DNA of 64,000 nucleotides from Kribbella steppae (GTDB lineage: Bacteria > Actinomycetota > Actinomycetes > Propionibacteriales > Kribbellaceae): NCBI RefSeq assembly GCF_004342025.1, contig NZ_SLWN01000007.1, positions 124,001 to 188,000 of the forward strand. Direction: 5' to 3'. Shown here piece by piece: positions 16,168 through 24,204 of the stretch. Made by a program: the position numbers and the translations under genes. Below the pieces are notes generated by a model, which was not told the DNA's origin, ran no database searches, and saw only the letters and a list, made by a program, of their open reading frames with translations. The first letter of the stretch is position 1; every line of letters starts with the position of its first letter.

Positions 16168-16963
16168 AGAACCTGCTGGGGTTGCCGGCGGCGCGGGGTC
16201 CGGAGTCGAGCCATTGGGCGAAGGCGACCGGGGCTCGGCGTTCGAGTTCGTCGAGGTAGGCATTGCGCGCGGTGATCACGGCGAGGCGCTGCTCGTCCGT
16301 CGTACAGCTCTGGAGTTCGGTGAAGCTGCGTCGCCAGGCCAGGCAGAGGTCGTCGTCGCTGAGGTCGGTGACGTCGACCGGCTCGGGTGCCTTCGGCGCG
16401 ACCGGCTCCTGGGGCGGTGGCGGCTCGGGCGTCGGCACCTTCTTCGCCTTCCGCTCGGGCCGTGGCTTCCGGTCCGGCTTTGGCTTCCGCTCAGGCTTTG
16501 GCTTTGCCCTTTCGATCTTTGGGGGCAGCTCGATCTTTGGAGTCAGGTCGTTCTTCGGGGTCAGGTCGGCAGGGGGTTTGGGAGCGGCTTCAGGTCGCCG
16601 TCCGGATGCTGCTGCCTGTGGCCAGAGCCGGCTCACCAGGGCCGGTGAGGTGAGGACGATGAGTAGGAGCAGCCACAGCGTGCCCATCCCGATCGCGGTC
16701 GCGTACCCGACGATCGCCACCACACAGGCACCCGCCCGGGCAGCCCATTGCAGTACGACCCGAATCAGCTCGGAAGGCTGTTTCTCCTGCGCCAGCCCGA
16801 TACTCAGATGAACCGAGGCCACCAGCGTCCCACCCATCAGGAACGCGACCACATTCGTCGACCACCCGACGAACACGACGGCCGTCAGGAGGCCGAGCGC
16901 CGCCAGTATCACCACAGCCGTCCGCCAGCCGCGCCGATACAGTCCCCAACCGCTCTCAGCCAT
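16133..16963 (-). CDS. Four-TM membrane protein with Pro/Lys-rich repeat linker
   Basis: 276 residues, no recognised family. Four membrane segments lie in the first 115 residues (AVVILAALGLLTAVVFVGW, VVAFLMGGTLVASVHLSIGLA, and a pair beginning AGACVVAIVGYATAIGMGTLW). A cytoplasmic linker of about 75 residues is built from short repeats: DLTPK twice, then PPKIE and a run of K/R-P pairs (KPKPERKPKPDRKPRPERK). A compact helical C-terminal domain (LSDDDLCLAWRRSF, then CTTDEQRLAVITARNAYLDELERR) could be a protein-binding module. ATG 16963 was preferred over one seven codons upstream. The linker looks like a flexible, positively charged arm; the role is unknown. Confidence 0.75.
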   Translation of the reverse strand: MAESGWGLYRRGWRTAVVILAALGLLTAVVFVGWSTNVVAFLMGGTLVASVHLSIGLAQEKQPSELIRVVLQWAARAGACVVAIVGYATAIGMGTLWLLLLIVLTSPALVSRLWPQAAASGRRPEAAPKPPADLTPKNDLTPKIELPPKIERAKPKPERKPKPDRKPRPERKAKKVPTPEPPPPQEPVAPKAPEPVDVTDLSDDDLCLAWRRSFTELQSCTTDEQRLAVITARNAYLDELERRAPVAFAQWLDSGPRAAGNPSRFFSPRANHGDPD

Positions 16964-17020
16964 ACCCGTCAAGTTCCCACCCACTTCTCCCCCAACCGTC
17001 GCTCCCCACCCCTCTTCACG

Positions 17021-17767
17021 TCAAGACGTACGCCGCTCCGCGCCGAGCCGGTCGACCAGACCGAGCCGTTCGACCAGGAAGGAGCACCACGCCGCGACGG
17101 CCGCCGGAACCGCACCCCGATGCGGCCCAGGGAAAGCGATCAACTGCTTGTCCGGCGACCCCAGCAGGTCGAACAACTCGAGCTGACCGGACCGGGGAAA
17201 GAGCTCGTCGTCCCACTGCACGTGGAACAGCAACGGCACGGTTACCCTCGGCGCATCGACCGCGAACCGCGGCGCCATGTCGACCCCGACCGGCATCGCC
17301 GCCGGCTGGACCATCCCGCACTTCCCCAGTACGGCGCACCGCACCCGACCACCCGCCACCAACGGCACCCCGAACCGCGTCCCCATCGACAACCCGAGGT
17401 AGCCGACGCGCTCTCCGTCGATCCATCCATCCGCAACCAGCGCGTCCACGGTCGCATCCCAGTCGCCGACCATCCCGTCGGTGACCTTGTCGACTCCGAG
17501 CTCCGCGATCCGGCTCTGGTACTCGGTAGCGGACATCTGCCCGGCCACTCGCTCACCGTGATAGGGCCCGTCGATCGCGACTGCCCCGATCCCGGCCTCG
17601 GCGGCAAACCACCGACCGAGCATCTCCTGCCGACCACCCCGCTTGTGCCCACTCCCACCATGCCCGAGCAGCACCACCGGCAGCGGACCGTCGACCCCTT
17701 CGGGAAACCACATGACCCCCGGTACGTCGCCTTCGTCGCGTACGACGTGGAACTGGCGCTCGCTCAC
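17021..17767 (-). CDS. Alpha/beta hydrolase (dienelactone-hydrolase-like)
   Basis: 248 residues from GTG 17767, which has AGGTGG seven bases upstream; an ATG at 17851 would also be in frame but lacks a ribosome site and collides with the divergent gene. The oxyanion region is VVLLGHGGSGHKRG, the nucleophile elbow is GLSMGT, Asp is probably in WDDELF, and the final His is in PGPHRGAV. These fit a prolyl-oligopeptidase/DLH-type hydrolase. No signal peptide. The substrate is unknown. It is divergent from the 2OG-oxygenase gene, with about 90 bases between. Confidence 0.85.
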   Translation of the reverse strand: MSERQFHVVRDEGDVPGVMWFPEGVDGPLPVVLLGHGGSGHKRGGRQEMLGRWFAAEAGIGAVAIDGPYHGERVAGQMSATEYQSRIAELGVDKVTDGMVGDWDATVDALVADGWIDGERVGYLGLSMGTRFGVPLVAGGRVRCAVLGKCGMVQPAAMPVGVDMAPRFAVDAPRVTVPLLFHVQWDDELFPRSGQLELFDLLGSPDKQLIAFPGPHRGAVPAAVAAWCSFLVERLGLVDRLGAERRTS

Positions 17768-17855
17768 ACCGCCACCTGTTGCCGCTTCGCCGACCCATCG
17801 CAGTACGTCCACCTGGCCAATCTCACACACCTGGACTCCACGCCGTTCCATAGGT

Positions 17856-18566
17856 ATGGACAGATTTGCGCGACGGGTGGCGAAGGCGGACTGGGACCAG
17901 GTGACGGCCGAGGTGAACGACCTGGGGCGTGCGTTGCTGCCGCAGTTGCTGACGCCGGCCGAGGCAGCGAACATCGCCGGCCTGTACGACGAGGCCGAGC
18001 GGTTCCGCGCGACGATCACCATGGCCCGGCATCGGTTCGGCGAGGGTGAGTACCGGTACTTCGACGCACCGTTCCCGGAGGCGGTGGAGTCGCTGCGGCA
18101 GGCGCTGTATCCGCGGTTGTTGCCGATAGCACGGGATTGGTACGAGAAGCTCGGCCGCGAAGCCGAATGGCCGGACACGTTGGACGAGTGGCTGGAGATC
18201 TGTCACCGCGCCGGGCAGACGCGGCCGACGCCGATCCTGTTGCGCTACGGCGCCGGCGACTGGAACGCCCTGCACCGGGATCTGTACGGCGACAAGGTTT
18301 TCCCGCTCCAGGTCGTCATCAACCTCAACGAGCCCGGAGTCGACCACACCGGCGGCGAGTTCCTCCTGGTCGAACAGCGACCGAGGGCCCAGTCGCGCGG
18401 TACGTCGACCTTGATCCCGCACGGCCACGGTCTGGTCTTCACCACCCGCGACCGCCCGGTCAAGTCAGCCCGCGGCTGGTCCGCCTCCCCCGTCCGCCAC
18501 GGCGTCTCCACCATCCACACCGGCCACCGCCACACCCTCGGCCTGGTCTTCCACGACGCGAAGTAG
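17856..18566 (+). CDS. 2-oxoglutarate/Fe(II)-dependent oxygenase
   Basis: 236-residue oxygenase of the prolyl-hydroxylase-like type (DUF2086-like). Iron ligands are His140 and Asp142 (LHRDLYG) and His215 (VRHGVSTIH), and Arg225 is positioned to hold 2-oxoglutarate. These match the HxD...H...R pattern on the double-stranded beta-helix. The N-terminal 75 residues are helical. Members hydroxylate unknown substrates; no DNA-repair (AlkB) signature is seen. A strong hairpin follows at 18614. The neighbouring hydrolase is divergent and gives no clear pathway. Confidence 0.87.
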   Translation: MDRFARRVAKADWDQVTAEVNDLGRALLPQLLTPAEAANIAGLYDEAERFRATITMARHRFGEGEYRYFDAPFPEAVESLRQALYPRLLPIARDWYEKLGREAEWPDTLDEWLEICHRAGQTRPTPILLRYGAGDWNALHRDLYGDKVFPLQVVINLNEPGVDHTGGEFLLVEQRPRAQSRGTSTLIPHGHGLVFTTRDRPVKSARGWSASPVRHGVSTIHTGHRHTLGLVFHDAK

Positions 18567-18613
18567 ACGGACACCGCCTGCGGTCGACTCTTCGGCCGCG
18601 AGCGGACTCGGAA

Positions 18614-18641
18614 CGCAGTGTCGTCGAGAGTCGACACTGCG
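18614..18641. terminator. Bidirectional hairpin between convergent genes
   Basis: Perfect 10-base arms CGCAGTGTCG (18614-18623) and CGACACTGCG (18632-18641) with an 8-base loop. It sits between the 3' ends of the oxygenase (+) and the F420 reductase (-). There is no T-run, as is usual for actinobacterial terminators. Confidence 0.65.
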
Positions 18642-18650
18642 CTGGGTCTG

Positions 18651-19223
18651 TCAGACGAGGGCGAAGCCGCCGGTCCAGGAGATCTTCTCGCCGACCGCGA
18701 GGGTGAGCTGGAGGAAGCCGAGCGCCTCGAGTTCACGGGCCCGGCTGAGCGATCCCGCGTCGACGGCGCGCAGACCGCCCGCGGAGACGACACCGGCCAG
18801 CAATGCCTTGGCGTCAGCGTCGTCACCGGCGATCGACACGGTCGTCGGAGCCTCGCCGACCGCACCGGAGGCCAGGGTCGCGGCGAAGTTCGTGTTGAAG
18901 GCCTTGAGGACCCGCGACTGGGGCAGCGCCGCGGCAACCTCCGCGGCTGCGGAGCCGTCCGCAGGGACGACGAGCGAGTCGAAGGTCTCGAAGTTCAGCG
19001 GGTTGGTGATGTCGACGACGATCTTGCCGGCGAGCTGGTCACCGCGCTCGGCGATGACCTGTGCCACGGCCGGGTACGGCACGGCCAGCACGACGATCTC
19101 GCCGGTGATCCGCTGAGCTTTGTCGGCGGAGCCGAACAGCTCGACCGTGTTGCCGCCCTTGGAGACGACGCTCGCGATCGCCTGTCCCATGTTTCCGGTG
19201 CCGATGATGCTGACGTGTGCCAT
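18651..19223 (-). CDS. NADPH-dependent F420 reductase-like oxidoreductase
   Basis: 190 residues, single Rossmann domain of the F420-dependent NADP-reductase/YqeK-like family. The nucleotide loop IIGTGNMGQAIASVVSKGG starts at residue 5, followed by VVLAVPYPAV and VVDITNPLNFE, both characteristic of the family, and by VKAFNTNFAATL-like residues (LKAFNTNF). Such enzymes pass hydride between NADPH and coenzyme F420, although short members may use other substrates. It is divergent from a MarR repressor; the intergenic region carries two copies of one operator, so expression is probably induced by the MarR ligand, perhaps a redox-active or phenolic compound. Confidence 0.9.
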   Translation of the reverse strand: MAHVSIIGTGNMGQAIASVVSKGGNTVELFGSADKAQRITGEIVVLAVPYPAVAQVIAERGDQLAGKIVVDITNPLNFETFDSLVVPADGSAAAEVAAALPQSRVLKAFNTNFAATLASGAVGEAPTTVSIAGDDADAKALLAGVVSAGGLRAVDAGSLSRARELEALGFLQLTLAVGEKISWTGGFALV

Positions 19224-19247
19224 GACTCCTCCTGGATGAACGTTGAA

Positions 19248-19300
19248 TAGTTGTCGCTACAACTATGACGATAGCATGAGATGGTTGTAGCGACAACTAA
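19248..19300. promoter_or_regulatory. Two dyad operators for the divergent MarR regulator
   Basis: Site 1 (19248-19265) reads TAGTTGT-CGCT-ACAACTA. Site 2 (19282-19300) carries the same sequence in reverse orientation, with one altered base in the outer arm (TGGTTGT-AGCG-ACAACTA). The centres are 34-35 bases apart, roughly three helical turns, so both could be bound on one face. Site 1 covers the region just upstream of the F420-reductase start and site 2 lies close to the MarR start. The length and symmetry fit MarR-family binding. Confidence 0.75.
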
Positions 19301-19311
19301 TCACTGCAAGA

Positions 19312-19821
19312 ATGATCCTCGTGACGACGACACATTGGCTCGACAAGACAGAACTGGGTGCTTGGGTGCGACTGGCCGCCGTACTCGAACTCCTGCCCGG
19401 GGTCCTCGATTCACAACTGCGGCGGGACGCCGGGCTGACACACTTCGAGTACTACGTGCTCGCGATGCTGTCGGAAGCCCCGGACCGCACCTTGCGGATG
19501 ACGTCCCTGGCACTGCAGACGAACGCCACGCTCCCCCGGCTGTCCCACGTCGTCAGAAGACTCGAGGACCGGGGCCTGGTCGAGCGCTTCCCCTGTCCAG
19601 AGGACGCCCGCGCCACCAACGCGCGGCTGACTCCGGAGGGCTGGGACACAGTGCGCGAAACGGCGCCAGGCCACGTGGCCACGGTCAGACAGCACGTCAT
19701 CGACGCTCTGACACCCGAGCAGATCACCCAGCTCACCGCGATCGCCGACTCGATCCTGAGCACCTTGGATCCCGACGGCACCATGGCCGCCCTCTACCAC
19801 CGCTACGACACGGATCGCTGA
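19312..19821 (+). CDS. MarR-family transcriptional regulator
   Basis: 169 residues with the MarR winged helix in the centre (FEYYVLAMLSEAPDRTLRMTSLALQTNATLPRLSHVVRRLEDRGLVER, read in parts: LRMTSLALQTN, LPRLSHVVRRLEDRGLV) and the wing Asp-Arg-Arg replaced by EDARATNARLT. The HPGH/dimer helices are at both ends. Almost certainly a repressor of the divergent F420-reductase gene through the two dyads between them. ATG 19312 has little ribosome-site sequence; the transcript may be leaderless, or GTG 19321 may be the true start. Confidence 0.92.
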   Translation: MILVTTTHWLDKTELGAWVRLAAVLELLPGVLDSQLRRDAGLTHFEYYVLAMLSEAPDRTLRMTSLALQTNATLPRLSHVVRRLEDRGLVERFPCPEDARATNARLTPEGWDTVRETAPGHVATVRQHVIDALTPEQITQLTAIADSILSTLDPDGTMAALYHRYDTDR

Positions 19822-19967
19822 CGCCGACCGCAGTCCATTGAGTGGCTCACAGGGCCGTGGTCGGCCACTGGGTCGGCCGGGTCCGCGAGATCACGCAGTT
19901 GGTTCTGCCGGAAGACTCGGTGTTCTTGCAGCCTGATTCTCAGGCCGGCCAGTTCGTGGGCAGGTAG
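19822..19967. other. Short gap, possible coding relic
   Basis: A plus-strand frame from GTG 19859 reads HWVGRVREITQLVLPEDSV and then QAGQFVGR before TAG at 19967. It vaguely resembles the start of a ferredoxin-reductase-type domain, where AGQFV is common, but has no ribosome site and is far too short for a gene. Treated as a possible relic only. Confidence 0.2.
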
Positions 19968-21203
19968 TCAGCTGGTCGGTGCGGGTGGCGGCGGCCAGGA
20001 GTCGGCGGTTGCCTCGCCGCGCCCGACGGCCGCGTCATGGCTGGCGCGGGCGCGATCGACCAGGTCCATCAGGTCTTGTTCACTCCTGGCCATCAACCGG
20101 TACTTCGGACCGAGCCGGATGATCTGATCGCGCTCGTCGAGCAGGCGCCCGTAGATTCGCTCGCGTTCGGCCGGGTCGGCGGTGTACTCCGAATCCAGGT
20201 ACGCCGTCGCGTGCCGCCGTGCGTTGGCGATCGCGGTCTGCGCCTTGCCCTTGCGGCTGACCAGCGAGGCGACGACGGTGACGACCAGGACTCCCAGGAT
20301 CACGGTCAACGACAGCCCGGTACTGATCTCGACGACATCGACCGGTTGGCCGTCGTTGACGAACGGCAGGTTGTTCTCGTGCAGGGCATGCAGGATCAGC
20401 TTGACGCCGATGAAGGCCAAGACGGCCGCCAGGCCGTAGGCGAGGTAGATCAGCCGGTCCAGCAGGCCGTCGATCAGGAAGTACAGCTGGCGCAGGCCGA
20501 GCAGCGAGAACGCGATCGCGGTGAACACCAGATACACGTTCTGCGTGAGACCGAAGATCGCCGGGATCGAGTCCAGGGCGAACAACAGGTCTGTGCCTGT
20601 GATCGCGACCATGACGAGCAGCATCGGCGTCATCGCCCGTTTGCCGTTCTGGACGGTGAACAACTTGTCGCCGTCGTACCGGTCCGTCGTGTGGACGACC
20701 TTCCTGGCGGCTCGCACCATGATGTTGTCGGCCGACTCGTCCTCGCCACCTCGAGGTTTCAGCATGTTGCCGGCAGTGATCAGCAGGATCAGGCCGAAGG
20801 CGTAGAACACCCAGGAGAAGGCGTTGATCGCCGCGGACCCGAGGAAGATCAGGCCGGTGCGCGCGAGCAGCGAGAAGGTGATCCCGAACAGCAATGCCTT
20901 CTGCTGGTCCTCGCGAGGAACCCGGAAACTGGTGAAGATGACCAGGAAGACGAACAGGTTGTCGACCGACAACGCCTTCTCGGTCACGTAGCCGGCGAAG
21001 TACTCCGCTCCCATCGCCGTTCCGCCGAAGATCAGGACGCCGACCCCGAACGCGAGCGCCAGTCCCACATACACCGACGACCAGACAGCGGCTTCTCTCA
21101 GCGTCGGGACATGGGCCTTACGGACGTGGAAGAAGAAGTCGAACACCAGGAGCCCGACGATCCCCAGGATCGTGAGACCCCATACCCACAACGGCACGTC
21201 CAT
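19968..21203 (-). CDS. TerC family integral membrane protein
   Basis: 411 residues, about nine membrane spans. TerC/Alx signatures are clear: TM1 (VWGLTILGIVGLLVFDFFFHVRKAH), EKALSVDNLFVFLVIFTSF with its conserved Asp, and the second repeat TDLLFALDSIPAIFGLTQ with another conserved Asp. Alx/TerC proteins export manganese, and several help metalate secreted or membrane enzymes; tellurite resistance is a historical label. A cytoplasmic C-terminal extension of about 90 residues (KGKAQTAIANARRHATAYLDSEYTAD...) is typical of actinobacterial members. GTG 21206 is an equally possible start. No Mn2+ riboswitch (yybP-ykoY) could be recognised upstream. Confidence 0.93.
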   Translation of the reverse strand: MDVPLWVWGLTILGIVGLLVFDFFFHVRKAHVPTLREAAVWSSVYVGLALAFGVGVLIFGGTAMGAEYFAGYVTEKALSVDNLFVFLVIFTSFRVPREDQQKALLFGITFSLLARTGLIFLGSAAINAFSWVFYAFGLILLITAGNMLKPRGGEDESADNIMVRAARKVVHTTDRYDGDKLFTVQNGKRAMTPMLLVMVAITGTDLLFALDSIPAIFGLTQNVYLVFTAIAFSLLGLRQLYFLIDGLLDRLIYLAYGLAAVLAFIGVKLILHALHENNLPFVNDGQPVDVVEISTGLSLTVILGVLVVTVVASLVSRKGKAQTAIANARRHATAYLDSEYTADPAERERIYGRLLDERDQIIRLGPKYRLMARSEQDLMDLVDRARASHDAAVGRGEATADSWPPPPAPTS

Positions 21204-21369
21204 CACAACGGCTCCCGACCGGCCCGCGAATCACGCTGAAACCCAGCCTGCCGCAGGCCGCGTGTTCCCGTCCGATTCTGCACCCGAGGCGACCGCAGCT
21301 GTCTCACGCGCTCCTCCTCATCGCACCACTACTTCGGCCGCGGCGCCACCGCCGCCGTGATCGCCGACA

Positions 21370-21618
21370 GTGACCCGATTTCACCTCAGCGCTACGCGCA
21401 CGACTGACTGCCGGCTGAACGCAGTCACGGACCTGATGGACGTCGACGTGCAGGTCGGCGTACTCGATCCGAGCGTGGACACCGACACGCTGGCCGGCCT
21501 GCTGGTAGACGCCTACCTCGCAGAGATCCTCAGGTTCGGAGCCCCACGCGACGGCTGGACCGACCACGCGATCGACCTCCTGGCCCCGGCGGTATCGCCG
21601 CACCGGGACGCGCATTGA
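21370..21618 (+). pseudogene. C-terminal remnant of a TetR-family regulator
   Basis: An 82-codon frame without a ribosome site. Its second half reads DTDTLAGLLVDAYLAEILRFG followed by a stretch ending IDLLAPAVSPHRDAH, the typical last two helices of TetR proteins. No HTH domain exists upstream in any frame; 21207-21369 is non-coding leader of terC. It is therefore taken as what is left after deletion of the 5' part. It ends directly before the decayed sugar-transport operon, suggesting that one deletion process affected the whole stretch. Family assignment is by pattern only. Confidence 0.45.
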
Positions 21619-21624
21619 CGGTAC

Positions 21625-22333
21625 TCAGCCCTTGACGCCGGTGAGGGTTACGCCTTCGACGAAGTAGCGCTGGAGGACGAAGAAGATGAGGATGATGGGG
21701 AGGATGACGACCAGGGAGGCGGCCATCAGGTAGCCCCACTGGGCGGTGTAGGTGCTCTGGAAGCCGGCCAGGCCCAGTGCGAGGGTGAACTTGTCGTCCG
21801 AGGTCAGGTAGAGCAGCGGCCCGAGGAAGTCGTTCCAGACGCCGATGAAGGTGAAAATGACGACGACCACGATCACCGGTTTACACCCCGCCACCGGCCC
21901 CGGCAAACCATGCGGGAACCGTCAGCGGCACGAACGTGTCCAGTGCGCCCACCGACCCCCACATGACGAAAGTGGGAATGAGCGTCACGGCGTACGGCAG
22001 CATCACGCCGGTGAGCAGCAGCCCGAAGATCAGGTTGCGGCCCCGCCAGCGCAGCCGGGAGAAGCTGAAGGCCGCGAGCGCGCAGGTGAGCACGGTGCCG
22101 GTGACGACCAGCACCTCGATGATCATCGTGTTCAGGAAGTAGCGCGCGAACGGCTGCGAACTCAGCGCATCGCTGAAGTTCGACCACGCGAACGGCTGCG
22201 GGATCCACTCCGGCGGCGAGATGAAGATCTGGTTGTCGTCCATCAGTGCGCTGCGGACCAGCCAGACGAACGGAAAGAACATCAGTGCGGCGCCGACGGT
22301 GAGCACCACCCATACCGAGGTACGACGGATCAC
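21625..22333 (-). pseudogene. Carbohydrate ABC permease (MalG type), broken by internal deletion and frameshift
   Basis: The 5' part (GTG 22333, overlapping the upstream permease stop) encodes a normal MalG N-terminus through VPLTVPAWFAGAGGG, then meets TAA at 21881. The C-terminal part continues in another frame from about 21895: KPVIVVVVIFTFIGVWNDF to VEGVTLTGVKG. In an intact relative about 40 residues, including the EAA loop that docks the ATPase, lie between these two points. That segment is missing. Because the EAA loop is essential for coupling, this importer cannot work as encoded. A sequencing error could explain a frameshift but not the missing block. Confidence 0.85.
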
Positions 22334-23208
22334 CTGGCTGCTCCCATCTCGTAGTGGACCCACCGGCGGGCATTGCGGAACAGCAGGATGGTGATCACCA
22401 GGACGACGACGAACAGCACCCACGCGAGCGCGCTGGCGTACCCGATCTCGCTGTCGGTGAAGGCCTTCGTGTACAGGTAGTAGATGTAGAACTGGGTCGC
22501 GTTGTTCGGCCCGCCCTGCGTCATGATGTACGCCTGGTTGAACACCTGGAACGTGCCGATCACCCCGGTCACGAGGTTGTAGAAGATCACCGGTGTCATG
22601 AAGGGCAGCGTCACGTGCCGGAACCGCGCCCACGTCCCGCCGCCGTCGATCGCGACCGCCTCGTACAGATGCCGCGGCACCCCCTGCAACCCGGCCAGGA
22701 AGATCACCATCGTGTTGCCGAATCCCCAGACGCTCATCAGGATCAGCGACGGTACGGCGGACTGCTCGGCGTAGATCCAGTTCGAGGTCGGCAGCCCGGC
22801 CCCGCGCAACATGCTGTTGAGCAACCCGAAGTCGGGGTTGAAGATCCAGATCCACAACACCGAACTCGCGACCGCGGGCACCAGCGTCGGCAGGTAGTAG
22901 GTCGTTCGCCAGAACGACCGCCCGCGCACCCCCTGGTTGACCAGGATCGCCACCACGAAGCCGACCAGCAGTGTCAGCGGTACGACGCCGATGGTGTAGT
23001 AACTGGTCACGCTCAAGGACTTCCAGAACAGCGGGTCGCCCGCCAGCGGGTCGTAGTTGCCGAGGCCGATGAACCGGGCCGGCCCACCGATCCGCCAGTC
23101 GGTCAGGCTGAAGACCAGCGACGCGATCATCGGCCCGATAGTGAAGATCCCGAACCCCAGGATCGCTGGTGCCGCCAGCAACCATCCCCAGCGTTGTTCG
23201 GCTCTCAT
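22330..23208 (-). CDS. Carbohydrate ABC transporter permease (MalF type), orphaned
   Basis: Complete 292-residue CUT1 permease: TM1 WGWLLAAPAILGFGIFTIGPM, SLTDWRIGG loop, EAA motif YEAVAIDGGGTWARFRHVTLP, and TQGGPNNATQF. Reading frame and codon use look intact. Its partner permease is broken downstream and its binding protein is reduced to a C-terminal scrap upstream, so it is likely a gene still intact only because decay is recent. It is unlikely to transport anything unless it pairs with subunits from another locus. Confidence 0.92.
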   Translation of the reverse strand: MRAEQRWGWLLAAPAILGFGIFTIGPMIASLVFSLTDWRIGGPARFIGLGNYDPLAGDPLFWKSLSVTSYYTIGVVPLTLLVGFVVAILVNQGVRGRSFWRTTYYLPTLVPAVASSVLWIWIFNPDFGLLNSMLRGAGLPTSNWIYAEQSAVPSLILMSVWGFGNTMVIFLAGLQGVPRHLYEAVAIDGGGTWARFRHVTLPFMTPVIFYNLVTGVIGTFQVFNQAYIMTQGGPNNATQFYIYYLYTKAFTDSEIGYASALAWVLFVVVLVITILLFRNARRWVHYEMGAAR

Positions 23209-23495
23209 CAGTTGCCGTCGGTGGGGTACGTACCTTGCAGCAGACCGCCGTTCAGCTTGGCGGCCAGTGGCTTGAGCACCTCGGCGGCCGGGGTCTTGCC
23301 CTGCTGGATGACCTGGATCGCCGGTGTCAGCACCTTGTCGATCGCGTCGATGTTGCGTAGCTTCTGGTAGAAGTACGGCGCCGAGTTGTTGACCGTGTAG
23401 TCGATGGCCGCGGTCTTGTACTCCGGCGGATGCGCGTCGTTCTTCGTCCAGACGTCGATGTCCTCCTGGTCGGTGTAGTACCGCTTAGGCAACAT
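23208..23495 (-). pseudogene. C-terminal remnant of a sugar-binding lipoprotein
   Basis: About 95 codons remain, beginning within KRYYTDQEDIDVWTKND and ending in a typical C-terminus for a sugar-binding protein (DKVLTPAIQVIQQGKTPAA, then KLNGGLLQGTYP). Members are normally 420-450 residues with a lipobox; here the signal peptide and about three quarters of the protein are gone. An ATG at 23495 exists but has no suitable ribosome site. The deletion ends just downstream of the SGNH hydrolase stop, and the last base overlaps the next permease start as in intact operons. Confidence 0.85.
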
Positions 23496-23539
23496 GTTTC
23501 CGCGTTTCCTCCGAGCGGAGAGCGCGTGTCCGCGGTGGT

Positions 23540-24178
23540 CTACTCGGTGGTCGCTAAGGACTCGCAGATGTCCCAGGCGGACTGACGGAGAAGGGCGGCG
23601 GTGTCCGCATCGAGGCCCTTCACCGGTACGTCGATGCCGACCGGATCGTGCTCGAGTAGCGCGATGAGGAAGACACACGCAGCGAGATAGCTGCCCGCGA
23701 GCGCCGGGTGGCTGTTGTCCTTGTCGTGCAGCACCGGCTGGTCGTGCATGCTCAGGAAGCGTTCCCAGACCACGCCGACCGGGACGAGTGTCGCACCGAG
23801 CTCGGCAGCGCTACCGGCGTACGCGGAAGTCAGCGCTTGCTGGGATTCGGGCGCGTTCCGCCGGGCCCACGTCAGGTAGAGCGCGGTCCGCGCGCCGGCC
23901 TCCTTGATCGCGGCGTCGAAGTCGCGCACGCTCTCCCGCATCCGCGCCGGGCTCTTGACCGGCAACGTGCTCTGTTCCTGCAGTACGACGACGTCGAAGC
24001 CGCCGGTCGCGATCGCGTCGAGCGCCTTCCCGGCATTGAGGTGCTGCCGGAGTGACGCACCGCCGGCCTGGATCAGCTTGTGCTCGAGATCGATCCCGCG
24101 CGCTCCGGCCAGCGCGGTGAGCAGCCCGGGCAGGTTGTTCCGGGCCGTGAAGCTGTTCCCCACAAACAAGATCCGCAC
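23540..24178 (-). CDS. SGNH/GDSL-type hydrolase
   Basis: 212 residues from GTG 24178 (upstream in-frame residues would overlap the divergent GNAT gene). Block I is LFVGNSFTARNNLP with the catalytic Ser, the oxyanion Gly is in QAGGAS, the Asn-equivalent block is VVLQEQST, and the Asp-x-x-His pair is in DNSHPALAGSYL. These proteins, close to DUF4886, are esterases or carbohydrate deacetylases. Its former neighbours were sugar-transport genes, so deacetylation of an imported or extracellular glycan is plausible. No signal peptide is visible. Confidence 0.88.
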   Translation of the reverse strand: MRILFVGNSFTARNNLPGLLTALAGARGIDLEHKLIQAGGASLRQHLNAGKALDAIATGGFDVVVLQEQSTLPVKSPARMRESVRDFDAAIKEAGARTALYLTWARRNAPESQQALTSAYAGSAAELGATLVPVGVVWERFLSMHDQPVLHDKDNSHPALAGSYLAACVFLIALLEHDPVGIDVPVKGLDADTAALLRQSAWDICESLATTE

Positions 24179-24204
24179 GACACGGACGCTACTAGACTCG
24201 AGCG

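Noticed and set aside
21207..21369. Possible Mn2+ (yybP-ykoY) riboswitch upstream of terC
   Set aside because: The conserved riboswitch core could not be found on the minus strand in the terC leader.
22330..23208. Orphan permease scored as a pseudogene
   Set aside because: Its own frame and all permease motifs are intact, so it is listed as a gene, although probably non-functional for lack of partners.
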